NCBI GenBank assembly: GCA_902602185.1
Contig: CACKPV010000002.1
Coordinates: 274,506-338,505 of the forward strand
DNA length: 64,000 nucleotides
Direction of reading: 5' to 3'
Source of the DNA: an uncultured SAR86 cluster bacterium
Lineage (GTDB): Bacteria > Pseudomonadota > Gammaproteobacteria > Magnimaribacterales > D2472
The translations under genes and the position numbers were made by a program. The first letter of the stretch is position 1. Each line of letters begins with the position of its first letter. Shown here one piece after another: positions 8,142 to 18,335 of the stretch. Under the pieces are notes generated by a model. It had not been told where the DNA came from. It saw nothing but the letters and a program-made list of their open reading frames with translations, and searched no databases.

Positions 8142-9140
8142 TTACATTGATATTATAACTTTCCCTTTTGCTTTCCTGTCTTTTAGATGAGCTATTGCTA
8201 AAGCAGCATCATTAAGTGAAAATTTATCTGAAACTTTAGGGTTTATTTTGCCCTCAGCATGAAGCTTAAAAAGTTCTTCAAAATTGTTGAGATTGCCTTC
8301 AGGATCTAATCCAGTCCATGCACCCCAAAAGACACCAACTATCTGACAACCTTTTAGTAATGATAGATTTAGAGGAATTTTGGGTATAGGCCCTGCTGCA
8401 AAACCTATCACTAAATATCTACCTTCCCACGCAATTGCTCTTAATGCGGGCTCTGAGTAAGAGCCACCGACAGGGTCATAAATAACATTGACTCCAAATC
8501 CTCCTGACAACTCTTTGATTTGTTTGGAAAGATTCTTTTGTTGATCTTTATCCATATCTTCAGAAGGATAAATAATAAACTCATCTGCCCCATGCTCAAT
8601 ACAGACATCTGCTTTTTCTTGGGATGAGACAGCAGCAATTACTTTTGCCCCCATAGCTTTACCCAGTTCGACTGCTGCTAAACCAACTCCACCTGCAGCT
8701 CCCAGAACCAATAACGTTTCCCCTGCCTTTAAATTAGCTCGTTGTTTAAGAGCATAAAGACTGGTTCCATAAGTCATTGATAATGCGGCAGCTACTTCAT
8801 GGTCCATTGAGTTAGGAATTTTCATTACAGAATTGTGATTAGCTTTTAATTTTTCAGCAAATGCTCCTGTGCCTGTCATGGCAAAAACATTGTCACCAAC
8901 TGCAAAATTTTTAACTTCATCTCCAATACTACTTATAATTCCAGAACATTCTCCACCAGGAACAAATGGTAAAGGGGGCTGAAACTGATATAACCCTTGA
9001 ATAATCAGCACATCTGGAAAATTCACACTTGCAATTTTTACATCAATGACAACTTCATCCGGACCAGGTTTTGGATCCTCTAGCTCTGTAAGAGTTAGTG
9101 CATCAACACCGGTCAATTCCTTACACTGCAAACCTTTCAT
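8142..9140 (-). CDS. NADPH:quinone oxidoreductase, zinc-free MDR family
   Basis: A 332-residue medium-chain reductase. It has an N-terminal GroES-like domain with GLYQFQPPLPFVPGGECSG and a Rossmann domain with LGAAGGVGLAAVELGKAMGA. The catalytic-zinc Cys/His pattern of alcohol dehydrogenases is absent, as expected for the quinone oxidoreductase branch, which reduces quinones or enoyl substrates with NADPH. It sits 3 nt after gshA in a minus-strand run. The exact substrate is not determined; acryloyl-CoA or crotonyl-CoA reductases share this fold. Confidence 0.85.
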   Translation of the reverse strand: MKGLQCKELTGVDALTLTELEDPKPGPDEVVIDVKIASVNFPDVLIIQGLYQFQPPLPFVPGGECSGIISSIGDEVKNFAVGDNVFAMTGTGAFAEKLKANHNSVMKIPNSMDHEVAAALSMTYGTSLYALKQRANLKAGETLLVLGAAGGVGLAAVELGKAMGAKVIAAVSSQEKADVCIEHGADEFIIYPSEDMDKDQQKNLSKQIKELSGGFGVNVIYDPVGGSYSEPALRAIAWEGRYLVIGFAAGPIPKIPLNLSLLKGCQIVGVFWGAWTGLDPEGNLNNFEELFKLHAEGKINPKVSDKFSLNDAALAIAHLKDRKAKGKVIISM

Positions 9141-9143
9141 AAA

Positions 9144-10661
9144 TTACTCCACTATTTGAAGATTATATTGCTTTACATATTCTTCAAGATCAATAGTTTT
9201 TTGCGATTCTAACTTCTGTAACTGCTCTTTGGACTTATCCCTCTCATTATTAAGCAGCGTAATCTGCTCTATTTCTTCATTTCTCAATAAATTTGTACTT
9301 TCAATACTTTCTGATAATACATAATCAACGAAAGTTTTATTTGTTTGCATGATCGTATTTAGGAAGCTTTTACTTGGAGAGCCTGTTTGAACCTTTGAGA
9401 GGAGAATACTTTTTGAATTATCACCCATCAAGTCAGCTATAGAACATAACTCTTCCACGATTAAATTTTCAGCTTCAGATATCTTGATTTTTGAGTCACG
9501 AAATATAATTTCTTGATCTCCATCCGCACCATTATGTATTACCTTATTATAGTTTTCTGTAAGTATTTTCTGCTCTTTATCATCTATTTTTTTACTGGGA
9601 TAAAGTAGACAATGTAATAGGAAAATATCTAGACATGTTATGTCCTCTTCCGAAATACCCAGTGGATGAGAAGGTGATAAATCGATACCTCTAATTTCAA
9701 CATATTCAATTCCATTTTTCCGTAAGAGCTCAATAGGTCTCAGTCCTGATGCCCCTTTTCTTTTTGGGCGAATTGAGTCATATAGCTCATTTTCGATTTG
9801 AAGAATACCATCTGAAATTTGTTGCCTTTCATTGTTTTTATCATAAAGACCCAACTCTTGGAATGGCTTAAACCCTTTAGATATTCCTATCCCGAGGGCA
9901 TCAATAAATTCTGTAAGTGAGTTATATTTAATATTAAGATTTGATTGGACAGCACTTTGGTAGCCTATGTTGCTCATTCTTAAAGAAGTAGCATTTTCTT
10001 CATACAAACTATTCATGTAAATCTGAGAAAGTCCATGATCTCTTTTTTCTACAAAAGTTTTATCAATCATTGGGGACGAACCCATAATCCTTAAGATAAA
10101 CCAAAAATTTCTTTTGAAATTTCTGATCAGATCAAGATATAAATCTGATTTTTCATCTTGTGTAAAATCAGGCATAAGAAATGCCAAAGTGCTATCTGCA
10201 AGTGAAAAATTGTAATGGATGCCTGCAACACATTGCATAGTAGCACCATATCTGACTTTCAACCCTTTGCGATAAATATGTTTCAGTCTCCCGATATTAC
10301 TTCTACCATATTGTGCAATGGGTATTTCTTCTTCAGTTAATCTACAAGGCATTGAATTTCCCCACAAAACTTCATTTTCATCAAATGTTTTGACGGAGAA
10401 GACATGTAGATCTTTTAAGAAACTCATCAAAGCTTTTACATCATCAAATTTAGGTGTAACTAGCTCAATTAAGCTCTCGGAGAAATCAGTTGTTATAAAG
10501 CAATTTGTTAATGGTGAACCAAGGCCATCAGGATGAGGCAACTTTGATAATTCACCTGATTTATTAACTCTTAAAGCCTCTTTTTCAATACCCCTAAAGA
10601 TTTTTAGATGGTCAAAGAAACCTTTTTCATTGATTACCTGTAATTGCTTAGAAAAATCCAC
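9144..10661 (-). CDS. gshA: Glutamate-cysteine ligase
   Basis: First and rate-limiting step of glutathione synthesis: ATP-dependent ligation of glutamate and cysteine. The 505 residues match the gammaproteobacterial GshA type, with RGIEKEALRVN near the N-terminus (about 23-33), the substrate block YGRSNIGRLKHIYRKGLK, MRMSN-type SLRMSNIGYQ, and YVEIRGIDLSPSHPLGI. It starts 7 nt after the pckA stop, and the quinone oxidoreductase follows at 3 nt. The product fits the glutathione peroxidase elsewhere in the window. Confidence 0.95.
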   Translation of the reverse strand: MDFSKQLQVINEKGFFDHLKIFRGIEKEALRVNKSGELSKLPHPDGLGSPLTNCFITTDFSESLIELVTPKFDDVKALMSFLKDLHVFSVKTFDENEVLWGNSMPCRLTEEEIPIAQYGRSNIGRLKHIYRKGLKVRYGATMQCVAGIHYNFSLADSTLAFLMPDFTQDEKSDLYLDLIRNFKRNFWFILRIMGSSPMIDKTFVEKRDHGLSQIYMNSLYEENATSLRMSNIGYQSAVQSNLNIKYNSLTEFIDALGIGISKGFKPFQELGLYDKNNERQQISDGILQIENELYDSIRPKRKGASGLRPIELLRKNGIEYVEIRGIDLSPSHPLGISEEDITCLDIFLLHCLLYPSKKIDDKEQKILTENYNKVIHNGADGDQEIIFRDSKIKISEAENLIVEELCSIADLMGDNSKSILLSKVQTGSPSKSFLNTIMQTNKTFVDYVLSESIESTNLLRNEEIEQITLLNNERDKSKEQLQKLESQKTIDLEEYVKQYNLQIVE

Positions 10662-10668
10662 AGCAAGA

Positions 10669-12192
10669 TTAAATGGTAGGACCAGCTTTTAAAATTGACT
10701 TACTTACAGAAAACTTTTTGAAGTTTTCATTAAATTTTTTTATAAGATCTAGTTTTGCTCTTTCATAATCTTCAGCATTCCCCCATGTTTTTTTGGGTTC
10801 AAGTAAGTTTGGATCAACACCTTCGATAAATTTGGGCACCCTTAGATTTAATTGATTTAAGAGCACTGTTTCTGCATTATCTAAGTCTCCATCTTGGACA
10901 GCATTTACAATTCTTCGTGTTACTGGAATGCTAAATCTATTACCTACACCGTATGGTCCCCCTGTCCAACCTGTGTTAACTAAGAATACTTTAGAGTCGA
11001 ATGCCTCAATACGTTCCATCAATAGATCTGCATAAATATTTGCAGGTCTTGGAAAGAAGGGAGCTCCAAAACAAGTTGAGAAAGTTGATTCAATATCTGA
11101 TGAAGACCCTACTTCAGTAGAGCCTACTTTTGCTGTATAGCCACTAAGAAAGTGGTAAGCAGCAGCTTCTTTCGATAATAAAGCTACCGGAGGCAGTACG
11201 CCAGTCAGATCGCAAGTAAGAAAAATTATGGTGTCTGGCTCTCCTGCATTATTGGAGGGAATTGCATTTTCAATATGACTTCTTGGGTAACAGCATCGAG
11301 AGTTCTGCGTGAGAGAAGTATCACTGTAATCAGGAGCACCATCTTGTAACACAACATTTTCAAGGATGCTTCCTTTTTTGATGGCATTCCAAATAACGGG
11401 CTCGTTTTCTTCTGATAAATCAATGCATTTGGCATAGCACCCCCCTTCAAAATTAAAAACAGAACCCGGTGCCCATCCATGCTCATCATCCCCTATGAGT
11501 GTACATTTTGGGTCAGCAGAGAGAGTAGTTTTGCCCGTTCCTGAAAGACCAAAGAACAAAGCAACTTTGCCATTGGCATTAATATTTGCAGAACAATGCA
11601 TTGGCAAAACACCTTTCTTTGGAAGTAAGAAATTTTGTGCAGAAAACATAGATTTCTTGATTTCCCCTGCATACTTCATACCCGCAATTAAAATCTTTTT
11701 CTGCTCAAAATTTATAATGACACAACTCTCAGAATTTGTTCCATCTAATTCGGGGTCGCATTCGAAATCGGATGCACACAACATTTCCCACGTAGTTTTT
11801 TGGGCAGGATTAAATATTCCTGGATCAATAAAAATTAATTTAGAAAATAAACTCTGCCATGCTGTCTGGGTTGTGATCTTTATAGGCACATAAAATTCTT
11901 CATGTGCTCCGACATGAACATCACTATGAAACACATCTTTTTTAGATAGGTAGTCAGAAACTTTAACCCAAAGAGCATCAAATTTTACAGGATCGAATGG
12001 TAAATTAATGTCTCCCCAATCTATATCTGCAGCTGTTGATGATTCTTTAACGATGAATCTATCGTTTGGACTTCTTCCGGTTCGTAATCCTGTAGTTACT
12101 GTTAAAGCCCCGTTTTCAGCCAAGACACCCTCATTTTGTTCAAGTGCTTTTATGATTAACTCATCATTTGAGAGCTTTAACTTTTCAACCAT
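10669..12192 (-). CDS. pckA: Phosphoenolpyruvate carboxykinase (ATP)
   Basis: Gluconeogenic enzyme converting oxaloacetate and ATP to phosphoenolpyruvate, CO2 and ADP. The 507 residues contain the substrate-binding [10 protein letters not shown] (37-46), the P-loop GLSGTGKT (215-222), the metal-binding GDDEHGW (234-240) and a C-terminal [12 protein letters not shown] adenine region. The ATP-dependent form is usual in this class. It lies between dsbB (20 nt upstream) and gshA (7 nt downstream). With fba, pgk and tkt in this window it indicates a gluconeogenic lifestyle on organic acids. Confidence 0.96.
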   Translation of the reverse strand: MVEKLKLSNDELIIKALEQNEGVLAENGALTVTTGLRTGRSPNDRFIVKESSTAADIDWGDINLPFDPVKFDALWVKVSDYLSKKDVFHSDVHVGAHEEFYVPIKITTQTAWQSLFSKLIFIDPGIFNPAQKTTWEMLCASDFECDPELDGTNSESCVIINFEQKKILIAGMKYAGEIKKSMFSAQNFLLPKKGVLPMHCSANINANGKVALFFGLSGTGKTTLSADPKCTLIGDDEHGWAPGSVFNFEGGCYAKCIDLSEENEPVIWNAIKKGSILENVVLQDGAPDYSDTSLTQNSRCCYPRSHIENAIPSNNAGEPDTIIFLTCDLTGVLPPVALLSKEAAAYHFLSGYTAKVGSTEVGSSSDIESTFSTCFGAPFFPRPANIYADLLMERIEAFDSKVFLVNTGWTGGPYGVGNRFSIPVTRRIVNAVQDGDLDNAETVLLNQLNLRVPKFIEGVDPNLLEPKKTWGNAEDYERAKLDLIKKFNENFKKFSVSKSILKAGPTI

Positions 12193-12212
12193 TTTTTTAA
12201 TTAAGAATTTAG

Positions 12213-12725
12213 TTAATTATAACTTTTTATCAATGCTGTGACATTAATCCCAAGAAAACCAGAAAAGAAGATCAACGCCCATTCTGCAAAGTTGAAAAGA
12301 AATCTCCAATCTTCTGCAGCACAACTGGGCCCACCCATCACTGCCAACTTTATGCCTTCAAAAAAACCAAAATATTCGACCAATGCATTAAGGGGCATTC
12401 CACACCCCGACAAGGCTAAGAGCTCTTCTTGTGAAAGTTGTTGAAGATATATTTGCCTTACGGCAAAAAAAACTCCCAACAGACTTGTTACCACGATTAA
12501 AGTGACCAATGTTTTTTTTATTTTCGGGAATATAAATACAAAAAATGAAAGCAAACCAATACCAACAAATACATACCTTTGTAAAATGCATAATGGGCAT
12601 GCTACCAGTAATAAATAATAGTCCATGAACATTGCTACCAAAACGATCCCAAATGCACCTAGGCTATTTATTAAAAAAAGATTTCTCCAGTACAAATTAA
12701 AAGTAGATAAGATCATTTTTTTCAT
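12213..12725 (-). CDS. dsbB: Disulfide bond formation protein B
   Basis: A four-helix inner-membrane protein of 170 residues that reoxidises DsbA and passes electrons to quinone. The first redox pair is in CPLCILQR (Cys43/Cys46). The second pair is Cys108 (SGCGMPL) and Cys135 (GPSCAAEDW), the expected positions in the second periplasmic loop. It is first in the minus-strand run and divergent from polA. A -10-like TATAAA lies in the 61-nt gap. Its partner DsbA is encoded at 18.3 kb. Confidence 0.94.
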   Translation of the reverse strand: MKKMILSTFNLYWRNLFLINSLGAFGIVLVAMFMDYYLLLVACPLCILQRYVFVGIGLLSFFVFIFPKIKKTLVTLIVVTSLLGVFFAVRQIYLQQLSQEELLALSGCGMPLNALVEYFGFFEGIKLAVMGGPSCAAEDWRFLFNFAEWALIFFSGFLGINVTALIKSYN

Positions 12726-12786
12726 GCGGCTATTATCATAAAGCTTTTATAGAGATAAAAAAATGGTAGTGTCATAATGTACTTTC

Positions 12787-15462
12787 ATGAAAGACTTAAT
12801 CTACATCATTGATGGCACCTCATATTTATACAGGGCCTTTCATGCAATGCCACCTCTAACTTCCTCTAAAGGCCTTCCCACAGGGGCAATCAAAGGAGTT
12901 TCTAATATGTTGATAAGCACAAAGAAACAAAATCCTGATGTTCCCATTGTGGTAACTTTTGATGCCAAAGGAAAAAATTTTAGGCACCAAATTTTTGAAG
13001 CTTATAAAGCTGCAAGGCCACCTATGCCAGAAGAGTTGAGGCCACAAATCCAACCGGTCAAAGATATTTGTAAAGCAATGGGATTCACTGTACTTAGCAT
13101 TGCAGAGGTTGAAGCAGATGATGTAATTGCAACTCTCACAAAGCAATCATTGCATCAAGGTTTGGATGTAATTATATCAACACTTGATAAGGACCTAATG
13201 CAACTAGTACAAGACCCAAAAGTACGTCTTTATAATTCTCGCGATAATAAATTCTATAATGAACAAAAAGTATTTGAAAAATTTGGGGTCCATCCTAATC
13301 AGATTACAGAGTTATTAGCTCTTGTAGGAGATACTTCAGATGGAATCCCTGGTATTCCCAAAGTTGGACCAAAGACTGCTGCTAAATGGTTAACAAAATA
13401 TCAATCTTTAGAAGAAGTTATTATGAATGCCGAATCAATCAAAGGAGTTGTTGGTCAAAATCTTCGTGACAATATTGATATATTAGATAGGAACTTGCAA
13501 CTGGTGTCTCTAAAGGATGATGTAGATTTGGACATTACTTTTAGTGATATAAATAGTAACAATGAAAATGAAGATGTTTTAAAAGAAATTTTTACTGACT
13601 TGGAGTTTTCGAGTCCAGTTGTAAAGAAGCAAGAACCAACAAACATTTTACCCAAAAATGAATACGAAACTGTTTTAGATCAGCAAAAACTAAAAGAGTT
13701 AATAAGGTATATAAATTCTTGTAAGTATTTTGCTTTAGATACCGAGACAACATCATTGGATGTTATGTCTGCAGAATTAGTTGGTATAGCTATTTCAACA
13801 CAATCCGGATCTGGATTCTATATTCCCATAGGTCATAACTATGAAGATGCTCCTCAACAATTATCTAAAGCTTCAATCATGGAGTTATTAGCACCCTGCT
13901 TAGAAATGAACCAAGACAAGATCATTGGTCAAAACCTTAAATATGATCTTCCCATCTTGAATTCTTTTGGAATCAAGATTAGTAATTTTAAGGCAGACAC
14001 TATGTTGATGTCCTATGTTTTAAATAGCACAGCATCCAGGCATAATTTGGATGCACTTGCAAAATTTTATTTAAATAGGGAGACCATAACTTATGAAACA
14101 GTTGTTGGTTCAGCTTCAAGACAAATCCCTTTTTCAAAAGTTTTTTTAGAGCAAGCTACTGCATATGCTGCAGAGGACGCAGATATAACAATATCTTTGT
14201 ATGAAACTCTACTTGATAAACTTACCACGCAACCAGAACTCTTAAAATTATTGGATAATCTTGAATACCCTCTGCTCAAAGTTTTATCAATTATTGAAAG
14301 AAATGGAGCAAAGATAGATGTTGAAATGCTGGAGGAGTATTCTGCAGAATTGTCAAAAAAGATTAACTCTTTATCTAAAGAAGCTTATGCCTTAGCTGGG
14401 CAAGAATTTAATCTTGATTCTCCTAAGCAATTGGTTGAAATTTTATTTAATAAACAAAAACTTCCAGTTCTTCAAAAGACACCTAAAGGGCAACCTTCAA
14501 CAAATGAAGCTATTCTGCAAAGATTAGCTGAGGAATACCCCCTTCCAAAGATTATTATCCAGTACCGGACACTTGCCAAGTTAAAGTCAACTTATACGGA
14601 TAGCTTAACGAAACTTGAAAATGAAGCAACAAAAAGAATTCATACATCATATCATCAAGCTGTAACTTCAACTGGAAGATTATCCTCTGCTAATCCAAAT
14701 TTACAAAATATACCCATTAAAACCCCCGAAGGAAGAAAAATAAGAGAAGCATTTATACCCGAAGAAGGCAACTCAATATTGTCAGTTGATTATTCGCAGA
14801 TTGAGTTAAGGATAATGGCACACCTCTCAAAAGATTCTAGCTTATGCGATGCATTTTTAGCAAATCTGGATGTTCATTCAGCAACGGCAGCTGATGTTTT
14901 TGATGTTGATCTAAAAGATGTTACTAATGATCAAAGACGAGCAGCTAAAGCAATTAATTTTGGCTTGATGTATGGAATGTCTGCTTTTGGATTGACAAAA
15001 CAGATCAATGTAAGCAGAGTTGAGGCACAAGCTTACCTTGATGAATATTTTAAAAAATATAAAGGTGTTGAGACATATATGCAAAATATCCGTGACCAAG
15101 CAAAAAAAGATTTATTTGTAGAAACTATTATGGGAAGAAAATTGCATGTCGCAGATATTAACTCCTCTAACTTTAGAGTAAGGAGTGCAGCTGAGAGAGC
15201 TGCAATTAATGCACCTTTGCAAGGATCAGCAGCTGACATAATTAAAGTAGCAATGATAAATATTCAAAACTGGATTTTTGCAAAAAAACCCCCAATTAAA
15301 ATGATAATGCAGGTACATGATGAATTAATCTTTGAAGTGCAGGCTGAGAATGCTGACATTTTGACCGAAGAAGTAAAAGACATTATGGAAAATGCAGTTA
15401 AACTTGATGTACCTTTATTAACAGAAGCTGGCATAGGTAAAAACTGGAATGAATCACATTAG
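12787..15462 (+). CDS. polA: DNA polymerase I
   Basis: An 891-residue three-domain enzyme for Okazaki-fragment maturation and repair. The 5' nuclease domain fills about residues 1-290. The proofreading domain is intact, with FALDTETTSLD near 319. The polymerase domain has motif A SVDYSQIELR (about 664), motif B RRAAKAINFGLMYGM (about 718) and motif C MQVHDELIFE (about 843). A -10-like CATAAT ends only 8 nt before the ATG, so the transcript may be nearly leaderless. The 3' end overlaps the next gene by 14 nt. Confidence 0.97.
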   Translation: MKDLIYIIDGTSYLYRAFHAMPPLTSSKGLPTGAIKGVSNMLISTKKQNPDVPIVVTFDAKGKNFRHQIFEAYKAARPPMPEELRPQIQPVKDICKAMGFTVLSIAEVEADDVIATLTKQSLHQGLDVIISTLDKDLMQLVQDPKVRLYNSRDNKFYNEQKVFEKFGVHPNQITELLALVGDTSDGIPGIPKVGPKTAAKWLTKYQSLEEVIMNAESIKGVVGQNLRDNIDILDRNLQLVSLKDDVDLDITFSDINSNNENEDVLKEIFTDLEFSSPVVKKQEPTNILPKNEYETVLDQQKLKELIRYINSCKYFALDTETTSLDVMSAELVGIAISTQSGSGFYIPIGHNYEDAPQQLSKASIMELLAPCLEMNQDKIIGQNLKYDLPILNSFGIKISNFKADTMLMSYVLNSTASRHNLDALAKFYLNRETITYETVVGSASRQIPFSKVFLEQATAYAAEDADITISLYETLLDKLTTQPELLKLLDNLEYPLLKVLSIIERNGAKIDVEMLEEYSAELSKKINSLSKEAYALAGQEFNLDSPKQLVEILFNKQKLPVLQKTPKGQPSTNEAILQRLAEEYPLPKIIIQYRTLAKLKSTYTDSLTKLENEATKRIHTSYHQAVTSTGRLSSANPNLQNIPIKTPEGRKIREAFIPEEGNSILSVDYSQIELRIMAHLSKDSSLCDAFLANLDVHSATAADVFDVDLKDVTNDQRRAAKAINFGLMYGMSAFGLTKQINVSRVEAQAYLDEYFKKYKGVETYMQNIRDQAKKDLFVETIMGRKLHVADINSSNFRVRSAAERAAINAPLQGSAADIIKVAMINIQNWIFAKKPPIKMIMQVHDELIFEVQAENADILTEEVKDIMENAVKLDVPLLTEAGIGKNWNESH

Positions 15463-16513
15463 AAGCACAATTTTTTTCTCAATAGCTATTTTGTTTAGCT
15501 CTTCGATGATTGTAAATGCAGATAATTTAGGAGTATCAACCTTTAAAGAATATGCCGGTATTACCAGTTTTTTGGAATCACAAAAAAAAGAAAATCCATT
15601 AGCTGCAACACTATTAACCAACACAAAGCTTTTTTCAATAGATTATAGCCCCTCTCAATACACCAGAACCCGCATACAGGAACCACGTTACCTAAATTCT
15701 TTAGTGAAGAGGGGTATAGAAGGATATGTTGTAGTTGAGTTTGATGTTAACGAAGATGGATCAACAAGCAAACACAGTATTTTAGTTTCTGAACCAGGCA
15801 ATTATTTTGATGCAGAAGCATTGGAGGCATCCAAAAATTTAAGATATAGCTTCGATAATGTCTCACAATTGGGAAAACATAAACATCGTTTTACTTTCAA
15901 CTTATCAGAGTCCTCAAGAAAAATACCCAGCGGATATTGGAGATGTTATGACGATATTAGAGAGTCAAGATTTAATAAAGCTATTGAATGTGCATCCAAT
16001 AGAGGAAATTTTAAAAATGACGTTATAGGAAGTGCCTATGATGTATTAATTGCCGAGGCAAATTTTTACTTGGGCAATACAGCAATAAGCATAAGTTCAT
16101 TAAAAGAAATTGCCACCAATCCAGAAGAGGAAAGTTTTTATCTTCGTGTCTTAGCAACGACTAACTTGGTCCGATTTTTATTTGCTGAGGAACGTTTTTC
16201 TGAAATACTAGAGCTGGAAGATTTAATTAATAGGCTGAGGAGTGTCGGATACAAAGAAGTCTTATCCAGCACATATTATTACTTAGGCATTACAAAATTT
16301 TATAAACAAGAAACAGTTGATGCACTTTTTTACCTCAAACTTAGTTTGCAAGATACTAACTGTAATCAGACTTTCAGAACAGAAAAAGGAGAGTCCTTTA
16401 TAGAGTGGAGAACAAGCTCACTTTACCGATTCTCTTCCGGAAGAATTTGTTATCCGGGTATGTATGAGAGAACGCTTAAGACCATTGAAGCAATCGATAG
16501 ATCATTAAGTTAA
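15449..16513 (+). CDS. Secreted TonB-C-domain protein with helical repeats
   Basis: 354 residues. A signal peptide (MNHIRSTIFFSIAILFSSS) is followed by a TonB C-terminal-like domain around residues 72-145: RYLNSLVKRGIEGYVVVEFD, then NEDGSTSKHSILVSEPGNYF and an alpha helix. The remaining 200 residues are helical and resemble TPR-type repeats. It lacks the N-terminal membrane anchor and Pro-rich spacer of true TonB, so energising transporters is unlikely and an envelope scaffold role is more plausible. It overlaps polA by 14 nt and the opposing coq4 gene by 9 nt. Confidence 0.7.
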   Translation: MNHIRSTIFFSIAILFSSSMIVNADNLGVSTFKEYAGITSFLESQKKENPLAATLLTNTKLFSIDYSPSQYTRTRIQEPRYLNSLVKRGIEGYVVVEFDVNEDGSTSKHSILVSEPGNYFDAEALEASKNLRYSFDNVSQLGKHKHRFTFNLSESSRKIPSGYWRCYDDIRESRFNKAIECASNRGNFKNDVIGSAYDVLIAEANFYLGNTAISISSLKEIATNPEEESFYLRVLATTNLVRFLFAEERFSEILELEDLINRLRSVGYKEVLSSTYYYLGITKFYKQETVDALFYLKLSLQDTNCNQTFRTEKGESFIEWRTSSLYRFSSGRICYPGMYERTLKTIEAIDRSLS

Positions 16514-17035
16514 TCTCTCAATGGGATTATTTATCAATCTCTCTTCGGGACTTAGAATGGTTACACCATATTCAGATCTAATATCGCAAATTCTTTGATT
16601 TAAGTGCTTTTTTGGGAACTTGTATTCCCATTTTTTAGTCATTTTGAAAGTTCGTTTGAAAATTTTCATCTTAATAAAAAGAACCTTAAAATATAGTTTG
16701 ATAATTAATTTTGCTAATCCAAATCTGCCCCCAAACTCTTGACTAAATTTATCTGTCAGGTCTTTAAGTTGATCATTTTTGAAGGTTTCTTTTACTAGAT
16801 CCCAATGTCGCAAAAAGTCTGTGCCCCAAATTGCCCATGTATCAAGCATAGCCTCTTGCTCTAAGCTAGTGTCTAAACCAAAGATAACATGGGTTGCATC
16901 ATGAGCTGCAAAAAACTCCATCTCGTGAGTGTCATCAATATATTTTTCTCCAACATGTTGTTTGTACTCTTCCAGACCCTCAGCTAAAGTTTTTGTACAG
17001 TCTTGATATTGAAATGAGAGATTACTCATCGGCAT
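16505..17035 (-). CDS. Coq4-family ubiquinone biosynthesis protein
   Basis: 176 residues carrying the Coq4 metal motif HDxxHx11E exactly: His45-Asp46, His49, Glu61 (HDATHVIFGLDTSLEQE). Eukaryotic COQ4 is needed for coenzyme Q synthesis and has been linked to removal of the ring C1 carboxylate and to organising the Coq complex. Bacterial homologues are known mainly outside enterics. The start (ATG 17035, or 17029) overlaps the engB stop, so the two are translationally linked. The C-terminal third is basic and hydrophobic and may contact the membrane. The ring-modification function is inferred. Confidence 0.75.
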   Translation of the reverse strand: MPMSNLSFQYQDCTKTLAEGLEEYKQHVGEKYIDDTHEMEFFAAHDATHVIFGLDTSLEQEAMLDTWAIWGTDFLRHWDLVKETFKNDQLKDLTDKFSQEFGGRFGLAKLIIKLYFKVLFIKMKIFKRTFKMTKKWEYKFPKKHLNQRICDIRSEYGVTILSPEERLINNPIERLT

Positions 17036-17606
17036 ATTTTAATATTATTTCTCTGAGTTTTTCAATGCCAAGATTTTTAGTACTGGATATAGTGACTATA
17101 GGACAATCATTTATAGCCATTTCTACAAAGTCTTGAGCTTGCTTTTGCTTATGTTTAGTAAGCTTGTCTATCTTAGTAAGCACGACAATAAATGGTATTT
17201 GATAACATTCACACAAGTCTATAAGTTGCATATCTAGAGTTTTTAATGGATGCCTTATATCCATAAAAATTATGACTGCGCAAAGCGATCTTCTACATTC
17301 AAAATATTCTTGTAAAAATTTATTCCAGTCTTTTTGTTTTTGTTTACCAGACTTAGAAAATCCATAGCCTGGCAGATCAAGCAATTTAATTTCTTCATTT
17401 ACTTGAAATAAATTTATTTCTTGTGTGCGTCCAGGCATCTTACTGGTTCTGGCTAATTTTGAGTTAGATGTGAGGCTATTTAAAGCACTGGATTTACCAG
17501 CATTTGAACGCCCTGCCAGTAGGAATTCATATCCTTCATCATGTGGCAAGGAGCTATATTTGATAACACCCTTTAAGAATGTAGTTTCTGAAAAAAAATT
17601 TTTCAT
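17022..17606 (-). CDS. engB: Ribosome biogenesis GTP-binding protein YsxC/EngB
   Basis: A 194-residue TrmE-Era-EngA-like GTPase required for 50S assembly. Motifs: G1 GRSNAGKS (32-39), a TSKMPGRTQEINLF switch region, G3 DLPGYGFSK (about 77) and G4 TKID (about 143). It lies divergently from the cytochrome c4-dsbA genes, the usual gammaproteobacterial arrangement. Its stop overlaps the Coq4 gene start. Confidence 0.95.
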   Translation of the reverse strand: MKNFFSETTFLKGVIKYSSLPHDEGYEFLLAGRSNAGKSSALNSLTSNSKLARTSKMPGRTQEINLFQVNEEIKLLDLPGYGFSKSGKQKQKDWNKFLQEYFECRRSLCAVIIFMDIRHPLKTLDMQLIDLCECYQIPFIVVLTKIDKLTKHKQKQAQDFVEMAINDCPIVTISSTKNLGIEKLREIILKYADE

Positions 17607-17634
17607 TTTAGTGTTTTAGCAGACAGCAAAAGTT

Positions 17635-17640
17635 TATAAT
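17635..17640 (+). promoter_or_regulatory. Putative -10 element for cytochrome c4-dsbA
   Basis: A consensus TATAAT lies in the 63-nt divergent gap, about 30 nt upstream of the GTG start of cytochrome c4, giving a predicted leader of roughly 23 nt. No good -35 hexamer is visible at 16-18 nt spacing. The call rests on the hexamer and its position only. Confidence 0.4.
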
Positions 17641-17669
17641 ACAGGTTCAAATTAAGTTCGTATATTTTA

Positions 17670-18326
17670 GTGAAATTAAAAAAGTTTAGCATTATATTCT
17701 TGGTAATCATGGTTGCTTTTCAATCCATGACCAAAGAAGTTGTTATGCCTGAAGAGTTTATAGCTGGTAACCCCAAAAAAGGAGCAGAACTTGTCGCAGA
17801 TTGTGCTGCTTGCCATGGTCAAAACGGCATTGGTTTAAGTTCAGATTGGCCTAACTTAGCTGGACAAAACCAAAAGTATCTTTATGAACAATTGAAGTAT
17901 TTTCAATCTGGTCAAAGAGAGAATGTTTTAATGACAACTGTTATTGATTATTTAAAAATTCTCTCTGATGAGGATATTCGAGATATAGCAGCGTTCTATG
18001 CAGATAAAAGTTCAAATATTGGTGCCGCAAAAAATGATGAAGAACTTTTGGTATTAGGCTCACAATTATATAAAGCTGGAGATTTTAAAAGAGGTATTCC
18101 ATCTTGTTCTGCATGCCACTCTATTTATGGTCAGGGTAATGATCAAGCTGGTTTTCCTGCAGTCAATGGTCAGCAAAAAGGTTATCTAGTCTCAACTTTA
18201 AAAGCTTACAGAAGTGGCCAGAGGAATGCTGGTGAATATAGCAAAGTGATGCAAGCTGTATCTATGAATCTTACTGATCGAGATATTGATGCTCTTGCAA
18301 ATTATATGCATGGATTATATGAATAG
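17670..18326 (+). CDS. Diheme cytochrome c4
   Basis: A 218-residue periplasmic electron carrier with a signal peptide and two similar heme domains, each with CxxCH: CAACH (45-49) and CSACH (146-150). Met ligands follow in each half (near VLMTT and YSKVMQ). Cytochrome c4 carries electrons from the bc1 complex to terminal oxidases, fitting the cox cluster in this window. The start is GTG 17670. It is divergent from engB and 9 nt upstream of dsbA, the common gammaproteobacterial trio. Confidence 0.93.
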   Translation: MKLKKFSIIFLVIMVAFQSMTKEVVMPEEFIAGNPKKGAELVADCAACHGQNGIGLSSDWPNLAGQNQKYLYEQLKYFQSGQRENVLMTTVIDYLKILSDEDIRDIAAFYADKSSNIGAAKNDEELLVLGSQLYKAGDFKRGIPSCSACHSIYGQGNDQAGFPAVNGQQKGYLVSTLKAYRSGQRNAGEYSKVMQAVSMNLTDRDIDALANYMHGLYE

Positions 18327-18335
18327 GAGCAACAA

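Noticed and set aside
12726-12786. Spot 42-like RNA next to polA
   Set aside because: The gap upstream of polA is only 61 nt and downstream polA overlaps the next gene, so there is no room.
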